Shown here piece by piece: positions 10,901 through 21,300 of a stretch of DNA of 64,000 nucleotides. Made by a program: the position numbers and the translations under genes. The notes under the pieces are model-generated. The model worked only from the letters and a program-made list of their open reading frames with translations. It was not told where the DNA came from and ran no database searches. The stretch spans positions 7,144,607 through 7,208,606 of the forward strand of contig CAJINV010000004.1 in the NCBI GenBank assembly GCA_905178155.1, written 5' to 3'. This DNA is from Amoebophrya sp. A120 (Eukaryota > Sar > Dinophyceae > Syndiniales > Amoebophryaceae). Within the stretch, counting starts at the first letter, position 1. The number at the start of each line of letters is the position of its first letter.

Positions 10901-13900
10901 CAAAAACAACCTTACTATACCATGAGCCTTCTGTAGTCCGCCGACGTTTCCGTCAATGCGAGCATTTGGTCGTCCCCTCGGCGCAGCGCCAGCGCTGCCA
11001 CGGGGTCAAACTCGTCGATCGACAAAGTTTTTTTGAAAGGCGCAAGCAAGAAGGGCCACACCTGCTCCGGGTCCCCCTGGTACTGCAACTTCTTGATGCG
11101 GGTGACAAACTGGTGTTTTTCCACTTGTTGCGTGTTGTGCGGGTCCAGGACGCGCCAGGCGGCGAGCGTGTTCTTCGCCAGATTTGCGATGCTGTGAGAT
11201 GCAGATGGATCGATTCGGCGAAGATCGATGTGTTGTTTTATGGTGCGTTTATTTGATGTTAAGTGTTACAACATCTCGACCAGCAGCACATCAGCGACAA
11301 ATTCAGCTTCACTTACAATCAAGTAGGTCAGTTCTACCACAACCGCTAGGGTCTTTAAATGCGTTCAGGATCTTAAATATTTTTTTTCATACATGGGATC
11401 CGCCCAAAGCGCCGCGCCTCCGACCGGGGTCGCCACGTTGGCCGCACAGCCCGCCGCCATGATCTGAGCCAGGGTCTTGCCGCTTTTCAAATTTAACACC
11501 GAGAACGCCGCATCTTTTTCGAAAATGCGACTGCACTCTTAGCCTGGGGCCCCTACCTTGTGGCCCGAACACCTGGACCACCAGCGGCCAGGCCCCGAGA
11601 CTTCCGGCCGCCGCGGGAGCGGCGGCCGCGCGCCCACGACCGCTCGCGCCGCTCGGAATTCCGGCCTGGCGCCGCCCGCGCCGCTCGGGGCGCTTCCGGC
11701 CGCTCGGGCCCTTGCCGGCGCTCCGGGCCGCTGCCGGGAGCGGGACGGGCTCGAGCGGCGCAGCGAGCGGCCCGGGCGGCTGCGCCGCTCGGACCGCCCG
11801 GGCCGCTCGCGCCTCTTCGCTGCGTTCGCGGCGCCCCGGTGCGCTCGGTGGAGCGGAAGGCTTCCAGGGGCGCGAGCGGCACCGCCCTGCGCCCCGGCGC
11901 GGGGGCGGCCGAGCGGCCCGGACGGCTGCGCGACGGCTTCGGTCGCGCGACAGTTTTTTTTTTTTTGCTGCTACACATTAATTTGAAAAAACGAACGCGA
12001 TTTTCTTCGATCTCGCTCTCCTGCCATTTTGCGAATCCGAAAAAACGAACCGACGAGCGCGCGCGCCCCACCATCTTTGTCCCCCATGTGAGCCAGACTA
12101 GAATGATCTTGCGTCACTGGAATGCGGTTAGCCATGCAAAACCAAATGTAAGCTTTCATTTTGCGAACGCATTTAAAGCGCCGAGCGGTTGTGGTAAACT
12201 GACCTACATAATTACAAGAATCAGACAACCAATCGAAAAAAAATCCTTTTTACTCCTCGTAAAACTGCTTCAGAGTTTGCGCTGCCATGGGGTGGACCTC
12301 TTCCAGGTGCACGGTTCCGACCTGTTTCGTGTCCAGTTCTGCCCAAATTGACTTGATATCTCCACCAATTCCGTGCTGCCGGCAGGCGTTACAGAACTCG
12401 TTGAAGTGCAGGGCGCCACCGTAGCTGAAGCCGTACCGCCAGCCCGCGCAGACCGACCCAAACTTTTGCCGCAGCATGGTTCGGAACGCCTTCTTGTGTT
12501 CGGTGGAGGTCACGGGGGACTGTGACCTCCTGCGCGTTGGCGTTGGGGCACGGGACGCTTGCGGCGACCCCGGGGGCGGAGAACGCGCTTCGGCGACCTG
12601 GGTGATGAAACACACAAAATTCTTTCATGATTTTTATTTGGCAAACTGGTATGTACGTAAATGCAAACCGATTCTGTACTAGTACGTGTGAGTACTTTTG
12701 AAAGAAAGAAATCGAAGTGAAAAATGCAAAGCATTCAGCATTTTCATCATTCAACAAAGGCTCAAAAATTTTTCATACCAGTTCCCGCGTCAACTTGCCC
12801 ATTTCCAGCTTCCTTCTTGCGGAGAACGTGACGTGGTTTAGGGTAGAGTTTTCCCGCCTTGACTGCAGGTGCACGCTGGGGTCCTGGTAGTAGGTAAACG
12901 GACTCTTGTTGACGGCCCCCACGGAGGGTGACCGGTCGTAGGACTGGTGCACAAAACCCTCTGCCCCCATGACCGTGTGGTTATTGTTGTTTGTGCCCAT
13001 GATCTTGCCCACGTTTACCAACTTCGGGAGAACGGGCATACTGTGCGAGAAGGGGTCGGACCTGATGAAGGAAGGAAAGATTCATAAAAACCGTAAGTAA
13101 GATAAGAAAATTTTTTTTCCATGGCATGCGCCAATGACAGAGAAACACATCAGAATTATCAGTCACCAAGGTTGAGATTTTTCCTCCTCGTTCTTCCTTA
13201 CGAATGCAAAAGTAAAATTGTGGTCATGGTGAAAGTCACACCAAAATATTCAATTCAGTACGTCTTTGTCGCCGGGACGCTTCCGACGGACTCATCCGGG
13301 TAGGGGTGGATGCTAAAGGGGCTGGCCGCCGCTTGTCGATGCGAGGAAGCGTAGCCCGATGGGGAATAACTGTTGTCGGACATTCGGCTTCTGCTTTGAC
13401 TCCGGTGGTTCTGCGACCTTGTGTGCCTCAGGTTCGCCGCACGGCCCCGGGCTTTGTGGTACTTGTCCAGGGAACCGGGCCGTTTCACAGGTCGCGGCTT
13501 CTAATGTGTGGGTTATTGGAAAATCTAAATTTGATCTCTATGTGAAAAAAGTGTTGTGGCTAGGTTTGATGTGCCTCAAAATCAAATGGCCATCAAAGGA
13601 GGGATTGCTTCTAAGACTAAGGCTAAGCAGGGGTTCTGTCGTGATGATTGAGGCTGAAAACGCAGAATACAATAGATTTCTGTACTGAAGTGAACTGCAG
13701 CAGAACAATAGTGCTTTGTTCTAAACAAGAGCTGGTTGACATCACGATGCTGCTGGTGGCAACACCCAAGGTTTTATGGAACGAAAGACCGACTCAGACT
13801 ATCCCAGGGTAACTGCCCAGTTGGCGCGTCAGTACTTGCAAGCCACAATCGCAATGCAAGTCTCTGTCTAAGTGTAAGTTCCAGAATAACAGCTCGTCTA

Positions 13901-14087
13901 GGTCTTAAATTTTAATTTTGGAATTCACATACCAGAGATGAACAAACAAACAAAACTTCCATACCCCCATGTATTGGCTTTCCACATCCCGTATCATCCT
14001 GAGCCTCTTGTATGCTCCCTCGTTTTTCAGAAGCTGCTGGAACTGCCGCTCATGCAGCGCCCGGTAGTGCATACTCGAGCTCGACAT
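4972..14087 (-). CDS. Multi-module EF-hand protein (about 18 exons)
   Basis: Start ATG at 14087 (MSSSSMHYRALHERQFQQLL), stop at 4972. Exons, approximate: 14087-13969, 13496-13265, 13062-12783, 12600-12256, 11540-11391, 11191-10921, 10801-10587, 10403-10342, 10079-10033, 9818-9594, 9313-9253, 8930-8835, 8610-8315, 8136-7987, 7850-7430, 6769-6522, 6267-5900 and 5640-4972. The protein is built from a repeated module: a helix of the form Y-G-S/N-x-x-x-A-W-R-x-G-L, an EF-hand loop, then A-A-R-x-L-G-Y-x-G. Loops seen are DEDRSGRLELEE, DSDGNGRLSFNE, DLNQSGRVELHE, DDDRSGVISLKE and DEDKSANISLGE; others are degenerate (for example GCDATKKLSFTE). Several keep all Ca-binding positions, so calcium binding is likely. 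A second module, ILSDLKILMIELDKKTYE..WYGS, occurs twice near the C-terminus. Introns mix canonical GT-AG (TTAGG/gtatag...aacag/TTACG) with introners. One intron (about 11541-12255) holds a GC-rich island. I do not recognise the named family. It may be one gene or two fused by my model. Confidence 0.75.
6268..6521. mobile_element. Introner, long-TIR type, TSD tcaaa
   Basis: A 254-bp element between exact copies of tcaaa (6263-6267, 6522-6526). The arms are about 45 bp and imperfect, sharing acaatagaat and the gcaacacaaat/gtgatgc region. Removing it joins GGG TTT GAA GCC AAG, giving I-G-F-E-A-K-S-Q-D-G in frame. Confidence 0.88.
7851..7986. mobile_element. Introner-like GT-AG intron with 5-bp duplication
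   Basis: A 136-bp intron flanked by tgtac on both sides (7846-7850, 7987-7991). On the minus strand it can be cut as GG/GTACAG...TCAG/GTACACC, a canonical pair, restoring E-L-G-Y-T-G-D. It lacks the TAT...ATA ends but carries the gcaacacaaat internal motif. Confidence 0.6.
8931..9252. mobile_element. Introner, C/G-run arm type, TSD tggta
   Basis: A 322-bp element with exact tggta copies (8926-8930, 9253-9257). Arms read tatcaaaaggaaaaatcccc and its complement, ending in a run of C or G. Excision gives A-T-S-P-R-K-G-P-M-E-M-S-F-E-E-R in frame. Confidence 0.86.
9314..9593. mobile_element. Introner family C, TSD agcaa
   Basis: A 280-bp element with exact agcaa copies (9309-9313, 9594-9598). 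Arms are tatcctatg.aaaaacgtcccc. Excision restores G-L-L-D-P-S-K-D-Q-V. The same family sits in the tubulin gene at 31699-31978, also 280 bp. Confidence 0.88.
10080..10341. mobile_element. Introner family A, TSD tcagg
   Basis: A 262-bp element with exact tcagg copies (10075-10079, 10342-10346). Arms are tatcaaatgcaaa followed by a tctgggtctgg-like stretch. Excision rebuilds an EF-hand loop across the junction (D-D-D-R-S-G-V-I-S-L-K-E-L-D). Confidence 0.88.
11560..11955. other. GC-rich low-complexity island inside an intron
   Basis: About 400 bp dominated by permutations of cgctcgggcc and gccgctcg, ending at a run of about 14 T (11954-11967). It lies between the exons ending in ...LKQFYEE and starting ECSRIFEKDAAF. 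Open frames on both strands here are a result of composition. Confidence 0.8.
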
Positions 14088-16098
14088 GTTTTGTTTTCCT
14101 TTGCAGACCGTACTATAAGTGCCTAGTGTACTAAATCAATACCCACAAAAAACAACAAAAGCACGACCTAGTAGCAGTTGTAGAAGACGAGGGGAAAAAT
14201 GATCGAATAGTTGATGAAGTGGAGCTTTATCTTTTTACGCACTTCTTGCACTAACACGACCTCACCGAACGGAGGTGCGTTTGTTGCTGTGCTCCTTCTA
14301 GCTTGCTGTGGTAAAAGCATGGATAACGTCGATTTTGTGTTGGTGTTTTTCTTTTGACTATACAAGCCTAGTATTCTTTCACACGAAGCTCACGATTATG
14401 GTGGTACAGTACTAATTATTGGCGTTGGCCCACACCCACACGTCGACGAAAAATAATAGGGATAGGCTTTTTTGCTTCTTATTTCTTCCTCTACTCCGAC
14501 GTAGCTTCGACGAACGATGAGCACGTATAAAATTTTTCGCACGAAGGACAACCAGCACGAAATAACAGCACAAATTATACGTTTGAGTTTGTCTTTTCAG
14601 GACGAGAGACGAGGAAAAGAGCCGCTTGCCAAGGAAGGCGACGATCACGCTCAAGTAGTGAAAGTAATACCAAAGGAGCCGTCATTTCAATCGGTCGTGC
14701 GTTTTTGTGTCAGTGTATAGCGTTTTTATTATACAACCAATTACACAGCGACAGCTGCAACAGTCTCACGCTCACGGACGAAGAACAACACCCATGTGCG
14801 GAGAACACTACTTATTCACGTTTACTTCTCAGCGACGACAACGAGTTGCGACTGTGGGCGCCACGCTCAATAAAGGTGACTTCTTTCGTCGTGCGCATGA
14901 TACTCCGAGGAGTCCCCTCTCTTTGTTTGTCGCCAGTTACATGAAATGGGGTCCAGAGGAGCAGCGCGAACAGTTTTGCGCGCGCGCGCGATTTGGCGCG
15001 ATTAGCGCCTGCGTACGCGCGGCGATTACGCTTTTCAGGCGCGCGCGCCGCGAAAGGTGTGTGCGCGCCGCGAAAGGTGTGCGCGCGCCGCGAAAGGTGT
15101 GCGCGGGCTGCGTGCGAAAGGTGTGTCTCCGCGCGCCGCGAAGGGTGTGCGCGCCCGCCCTGCGCGCAGAAGGTCGGGCCCGCGCGCGCGGGCACAAACG
15201 ATTCGGCCGAAAGGCGCGCGCGCGTGCGCACGCGCGCGAAAGGTCCGGCCCCCCCGCGAGCGCGCAAAAGGCTCGGCCCGCGCGCGCTTGGGATGCAGAT
15301 GCGAAAACGTTCGTCGCCAGACCCGGAGGGACCACACTTGCCTCTTGCCGACCGGCGCCGGTCCGGCGACCGCGAGCGCGCTCCTTTCATCCTTCACCAG
15401 GAGGAGCAATGCGCTCGGTATCGGTACGGGGAGCGGAGCCGTTCTGTGCCGTAAACGTGCAGGCTGTAAGTGCAGAAAATTTCATTACAGATGTGCTAGC
15501 TGTAGCACTTCGCACGAAAGAACTCGCCTCTCCACAATCCTATTTTTGATACATAAGCAAGAGTGAATGAATGATTTACCCAGAAGATCAGCACGTCATC
15601 ATAACACATCAGCGCGTGTCGCTCTTGTTTTCCGTTTGATTTCATCTTTCACGATCACGAGCCAAAATGCGTTCCAACGCGAATCTTTACAAAACGACCC
15701 TGATGTATGATTTTTACAAACCTAGTATGGGTATGATTCATAGAACAAACTGTATCAATACTTTGACTCCACGGTCTGTTTCTCTCTCTCTTTCTCTCTT
15801 AGACACGAAGTCATTCTTAAAGATGTTTTTTTCTTTCACGAGACCAAACGAACAATAGCAAACGTGCTTCCAAGACCAACTGCGCATTCGCATTTTCTTT
15901 TCAGAACAAGGAAACTCATCATGTCAGGATGCTCTAGTGGTACATCCATTTGTTTCTTCATATGTTCATTTTCAACAACAAAGTCAAGCAGGTCAAAGTT
16001 GTCTTGTCCGAAAGTGCTAAGTTTAATCTCATAGCATCTCCTACAGTGAATTGCTTGGCTTCGCCGGCTTGTTAGCAGTGCGGACGCACTGACGCAAG
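14088..16098. other. Intergenic, with GC-rich tandem repeat island
   Basis: No supported gene. 14960-15450 is a GC-rich island containing a roughly 20-bp tandem repeat (15041-15150). 15543-15902 is the first copy of the direct repeat that brackets the next gene. The remainder is AT-rich and featureless. Confidence 0.65.
15041..15150. repeat. Tandem repeat, unit about 20 bp
   Basis: The unit gcgcgccgcgaaaggtgtgt occurs three times back to back (from about 15041 to 15100), then in two degenerate copies to about 15150. The surrounding 400 bp keeps the same gcgcgc/aaaggt vocabulary. Confidence 0.85.
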
Positions 16099-18060
16099 TC
16101 ACGCATTCCGCCACAAATCCTCGACATCTGACCACTTTAACCAAGTGACATTGTGCTTTACGCTTTCTCGCTCCATCGTCTCGCGAAAACGGGCAGTTAG
16201 TCCAGCGCGTTCGAGCTTTTCTCCGTTGGTCTTGAGATCGATGAAATCTTGTAGCGGCTGCATGATCGGCTGGAGGTCGTAGGCGATGTGCAGTTCCTGG
16301 AGCAACGCGGAGAGGTAGCGTAGAGGTTCCAGACCCCGCTGCATCCCCGAGTCCATTTCGGAGACAATCCGCGTCCGGAGTGTGTTCTCGAGGACTTTGC
16401 GTACAGCCTGCTTGCCTACCTTCCGTCGTCCCACAAAATGCCGCACAAAATGCAGCGCGTTGCTTTCTGCATAGTAACTCGCCAAGCTCTCGCACTGCAA
16501 CTCGTAGCTGAGATGCCGACGCTCAACGACAGAGAACACCTCCGCCAACCGTCCTTCGCTCGCAACGCATTGGATGAGCAATTTGGTGTAATCGCGGTGC
16601 CAATCTTTCCTAGAATGCATCGCATCGAAAGCGAGTGTTTTTGCCACCCAATCGACGTCCATGGCAGCTTTTCCCAGTTCGAGCGCCTGCTGCAGCAGGG
16701 CGAGGTAGACTTCTCGGGAGGTGCTCATCCCGGCGGGGACGTGGCCCCCGGCTACCTCGGGGACGAAACGACGGTGGTAGACTGCCTTTGCGACCTTGAA
16801 GCAGAACTCTTCTCGAGTCGCTAATTCAAAGCACAGTCCACCACCTTCTTGCAGACCGTGCTTTCGCCACTCCTCTGCGCTCATCGCAACAGCTGCACGC
16901 ACTAGATTCCATTGGCCCCGCGAATCTGGCCCAAGTGGCACCGCACGAGAACTTGCAAATGCTGGCCCATCCTTGACCAGACCCGCGATCGGTAGGCAGA
17001 TGCGGAGCAGGCGAACGCGGTCATCCACCGAGGACACTTCGGCGTAGACGCGGTTGTAGATGAACGCTTGCGCGTCTTCCACAGTTTCCAAACCGTTTTT
17101 AACCGCCCAAAGCGCGCGCTCTTCCCAATCCTCCAAGTCCTCTTCCTCCGTACGACGGGGATCGAAGTCGAACCCGCTGTGCGCGATTACGAATTGGCAC
17201 GCAACGTCTCCGCTGAACTCTATTTCCGCACCCGGTTCAAGAAAAGCGGTCGGACCCGCATCGCTGCGATTATTCTGCTCTGCCTCAACTTGTTTTCCGT
17301 CCGCGGTGGTTTCTTCCCCAGAACCCACGTAGTCAAGATCTGCGCCGTCGTCACGCCAACTATTGGCACCGTCTGAAAAGTCTGCCTCCACCTCATCGCG
17401 AATTTGGATCCAACGGACCAAGGAGGTCGGCGGAACCAGGTCCGTCTCAAGGTTGAGAAAGAGGGAGAGGAAGTTTGTCTTGTAGAGATCGCCCACCTTC
17501 GACACTTCGCTAGGGTCAACCGAGATCGTGTGCTCGACTCCGTTGAGGTTCCGAATCCGGATTTCCTCCGTGGATAAGCGCGCGTCGACGTCCATCGGTG
17601 GCGCACCGGAGAGCCCTGCTGAAACTCCTTCAGAGGTCATTATAGAGTTCAAAATCGCTAAGAAAATCGCTGCACTTCTAACCCCGAGAAGACAACACAA
17701 AACGCTTTTTTTGATCCATAAGCACAACACATCAACGCGTGTAGCTATTGTTTTCCGTTTGATTTCCTTTTTCACGATCACGACCCAGAATGCGTTCCAG
17801 CGCGAGTCTTTACAAAACGACCCTGATGTACGAGTTTTACAAACCTAGTATAGGCAATGATTCATTGTTAAAAGCACCAACTAAACTGTATCAATACTTT
17901 GATCCCACGGTCTGTTTCTCTCTTTCTCTCTCTCTCTCCTTCTCTCTTTATACACGAAGTCATTCTTCAAGATGTTTTTTTCTTTCACGAGACAACGACC
18001 AAACGAATAATAGCAAACGTGCTTGCTCCAACACCAACTGCGCATTCGCATTTTCTTTTT
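15543..18060. repeat. Direct repeat pair of about 350 bp bracketing a gene
   Basis: Copies at about 15543-15902 and 17709-18060, same orientation, roughly 80-85% alike by eye. Shared blocks include tttacaaaacgaccctgatg, tttacaaacctagtat, cacgaagtcattctt and actgcgcattcgcatttt, plus a ct-rich microsatellite. The gene at 16099-17640 lies exactly between them. Confidence 0.85.
16099..17640 (-). CDS. Unrecognised protein, about 513 residues
   Basis: Single exon. I chose the ATG at 17640 (MTSEGVSAGLSGAPPMDVDA). An in-frame ATG at 17781 would add about 47 residues encoded inside the upstream direct repeat, which is unlikely. Near the N-terminus, EEIRIRNLNGVEHTISVD resembles the first strands of a ubiquitin-like fold, but this is weak. 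An acidic middle section (EEEDLEDWEERALWAVKNG) follows. The C-terminal half is helical and rich in aromatic and charged residues (TKLLIQCVASEGRLAEVFSV; LQPIMQPLQDFIDLKTNGEK). No catalytic motif or membrane segment seen. The bracketing direct repeats suggest the gene arrived or was duplicated as a unit. Function unknown. Confidence 0.75.
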   Translation of the reverse strand: MTSEGVSAGLSGAPPMDVDARLSTEEIRIRNLNGVEHTISVDPSEVSKVGDLYKTNFLSLFLNLETDLVPPTSLVRWIQIRDEVEADFSDGANSWRDDGADLDYVGSGEETTADGKQVEAEQNNRSDAGPTAFLEPGAEIEFSGDVACQFVIAHSGFDFDPRRTEEEDLEDWEERALWAVKNGLETVEDAQAFIYNRVYAEVSSVDDRVRLLRICLPIAGLVKDGPAFASSRAVPLGPDSRGQWNLVRAAVAMSAEEWRKHGLQEGGGLCFELATREEFCFKVAKAVYHRRFVPEVAGGHVPAGMSTSREVYLALLQQALELGKAAMDVDWVAKTLAFDAMHSRKDWHRDYTKLLIQCVASEGRLAEVFSVVERRHLSYELQCESLASYYAESNALHFVRHFVGRRKVGKQAVRKVLENTLRTRIVSEMDSGMQRGLEPLRYLSALLQELHIAYDLQPIMQPLQDFIDLKTNGEKLERAGLTARFRETMERESVKHNVTWLKWSDVEDLWRNA

Positions 18061-18390
18061 GGAACTCATCAGAAGAACTCGTCCTTCAGGGAGGTCTCAT
18101 TCTCAGGGCATGTCCCTGCTCTTGACGAATTTTATTTTTCTCCGGATTGTACTTCTTTAAAGCGAAAGCGATCTACTTGCTTGCCTTCGTATCATGAGAG
18201 GACGAGCATAAGTTCCAGGATCATTCTTCCTTGTGCTGGTGATGTCTTTTTTGTGTTGCGGTTTCAATGTGACCTCTTCTTTCAGCTCCTACAACTCTTT
18301 TTGGAAGTGCTAGTGTAGGTCGGTCTTCACCACTTGCACTTCTATCTAAGTAAAAGGTCCTTCGTCCTCGTCCTCAACCAAGTCGTCCAC
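17641..18390. other. Intergenic: second repeat copy
   Basis: Mostly the upstream copy of the bracketing repeat (17709-18060), including a tctctctc microsatellite near 17920-17945. The last 300 bp before 18391 are the 3' flank of the next minus-strand gene. Confidence 0.7.
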
Positions 18391-21300
18391 CTATCCGCCC
18401 CAGCCCAAGCCCCAGTTGGTGATCTCCGGACTGTCTTGTCGTTTCAGCTGCGTCGATTGCTGGGCTTGTTGCGCCTGCTGTTGTCCACCGCCAGCACTTG
18501 CTGCAACAGCGGTCGCGGTCCCTGCTCCGGTGGAAATTTGGTAGTAATTCCCGTCGGAACCCAGAATGTAGGAAACAGCCTGCTGCGTCTGTTGATGGTG
18601 TGCAGCAGGAGCCCCCGGAGCTGCTGCTGCTGGTGTAGTAGCCTGCTGATGATTATACTGGGCCTGCTGCTGCTGGCCGTACTGCTGGTGGCCTCCTGTT
18701 CCAACCGGAGCTGCTGCTGCTGCTGCTGCACCCCCGTACGCCGCACCAGCGGTCGTACCGTCTGCGTACCTATACTCCGTTTGAAGATGCGCGGATGGCT
18801 GCTGGTGTCCGCCTCCTGCGGCCGCAGTTGTACTACCGTGGTACTGAACAACCGTCTGATGTTGCTGGTGGTATCCAGTTGTACTTCCCTGTTGAGTACT
18901 ATACGACGTAGCAGGAGGAGCAGCAGCTCCACTTCCCGCCTGTGCTTGTTGCTGGCCGGAGCTGGAAGTTGTTGTCGCACTACTCGTTGCTGCCGGCGCC
19001 GCCGCGGTGTAGTAGGTGCGACTCCCGTCCGGTTGTTGTACGACATATTGGATCTGCGGTTGCTGCTGCTGCTGTGGTTGCGCCGTCTGCTGCTGTGGTT
19101 GCGACTGGTGTTGAACAACCGGGTGGTAGGTTTGGTTGCCATGGGCATCCACGTGAACCGTGTAGGACGTTGTGGTTGTAGCTGCGCCAGTTGATGTACT
19201 AGGCGCTTGCTGGTAAGACTGCTGGTTCTGCTGTTGGACTGTTGTTGTACCATGATACTGCTCCTGGTGCTGTTGGTAAGATGAACCTCCCGGAGCTGGT
19301 GCACCAGAGCCTGCCGAGGCTTGCTGCTGCTGGTGCTGCACACCACCTCCAGCTTGGTTCGTGCTTGTTTGATAATGGCTATTCGGCTGCTGAAACTGCC
19401 GATACTGATTTTGCGGTTGCTGCTGGTGTTGTTGTTCCCCACCGCCCTGATTATACTGCTGCCCTGCGTCGCCTGCACTGTGGCTGTACGGACCTTGCCT
19501 ATAGTCGTGATCCGCATTCTTGCGGTGATGCGAAGAATAGCTGTGGCTCATCTGCTGTTGTTGACCACCCGGGCCAGGCTGCGGCTGACTCTGACTGTGG
19601 TGCGCAGCACTTGATGACGAATTCGGAAAAGTTGAGTAGGAGTTAACATTTCCAGTGGCAGAAGGATGTTGACCTCCGGTCGCCGTTGTTCCGAGCGGAA
19701 TCAAGTTCGGGTTCGCAGAAGAACTACCATGATCACCTCCCTTGTCCTTTTTCCCGCCCTTGCCCCCTTTCGAGTCTTTGTCACCTCCCTTTTTTCCTTT
19801 CTTTCCGCCTTTGTTCTTCCCGCTGTCTTTGTGGTCCTTATTCCCGCTTTTTGAAGTAGAATTGTAGTCGTAACTGTCTTTAGTACCTTGCTTACCCGAG
19901 ATGGACTGCGGAGCAGGCGCGCCTGCGGCCGGGGTGAGATGCACTGCACCCGGAGGAGGTGCTCCTATGTTGCTTGAAGAACCTTTATTGTTCGTCCCGT
20001 ACGCGTCGCGCTGCTGCTGGTGGTGACCTCCACCCTGAGGACCTCCTGTCAACGAAAACGCGTTGTACGGTCCGCCTGGTGCGCTTTCGGTGCGCACAAG
20101 CTCCTGCCCGTGCGGCGATGGCACGCCCGACGTTGGCGGAGGTTGGTGCTGGCCCTTCCCTTGCTGATGCTGGTTGTACGGCTGATGCCCACTACTTCCA
20201 CCTTGAGGGAAAGTAGAAGACCGACCGTATTGCGAGCTCTGTTCGACAGGTGTGGCAGAGGGCGGTGGCTGGTGACCATACTGCGAGTGATGATGTCCGC
20301 CAGCTGGCGGCGGGGCACCTCCACCTTTCCCCGTGGGATGCTGTTGTTCATGATGCGGCTTTCCGCCCGCACCGGGAAGATGACCCTTCTGCTGGTGGGG
20401 TTGCTGGTACTGGCTTTGATGTTGCCCCCCGCCACCCTTGTGCTGCTGTTGATTCGGGTCGTACCGAATGGTTTGGTGCTGCGCCGGGGGTGGCTGAATC
20501 ACCGCCCCCTTTTGCTGCTGGTGCTGCTGTCCATGATACGGCGCACCGGCTTGTTGTTGCGGGTGGTGGCCGGGTGAAGGGTGATGTTGCGGTGGAGCAG
20601 GAGCGTTCGCACTTTGATGCGGTGGTGGCTGATGAGGTGCATAATCTTGTTGTTTTCCATGATGTTGATCCGGCTTTCCCGACGAGGACCCCCCATGCTT
20701 CCCAGCACTGTAAGAGCCATCCTTTTTTCCACCCTTCCCGCCATGCTCCTTCGCAGTGCCACCACTCCCTTTGTGCGCTTCCTGCACCGCTGCGGGCGCG
20801 CGGTAGGTTCCACCTGCGCCTTTCGGGGCTTGCTGTTGGTGCACACCAGTGCTCTTTCCACCCTTTTCCGCGGGGGGCCCCGGGGGTGGAGGAGCTCCTT
20901 TTGGCACGATGAGCTGGGCGGACTGGTGGTGCACGGGCGGTTGTTGTGGCGGAGGGTGTTGATGATGATGTCCTCCAGCTGGTGCGCCCTTCACGGCCGA
21001 GAACTGGCCATACGGCCCGCTTCCCTTTGGTGGACCTCCGGACGGCGCTGCTGGCCCCTTGATCGGCCCGTAGCCCGTGTCTTTCATGCGAAAGGTGCCG
21101 CCCATGTTGACGGATTGGGTCGTTGGTTTCCCTGCTCCAGGGGGGTGGTGTTGGTGGTTCTTGTCGTTACTTGGTGGATGATGCTGATGTCCATGTCCTC
21201 CGGTTGGCCCGAACCCGAACTGGTTGTTCTTGTTTAAATAAACCGTGCCAGACGGTGATTTCCCGATACTATAATACCCTTTCTCCGGAACAGGAGGCGG

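Noticed and set aside
11954-11967. T-run beside the GC island read as a retroposition poly-A tail
   Set aside because: The run is on the wrong side for the simple orientation and no target duplication was found.
11553-12351. Long ORFs on both strands of the GC-rich intron island
   Set aside because: Stop codons are rare at this composition. The island lies between two exons of one gene and the translations are Arg/Ala/Pro noise.
14707-15566. ORFs over the GC-rich tandem repeat
   Set aside because: Open in several frames on both strands at once; driven by the repeat unit.
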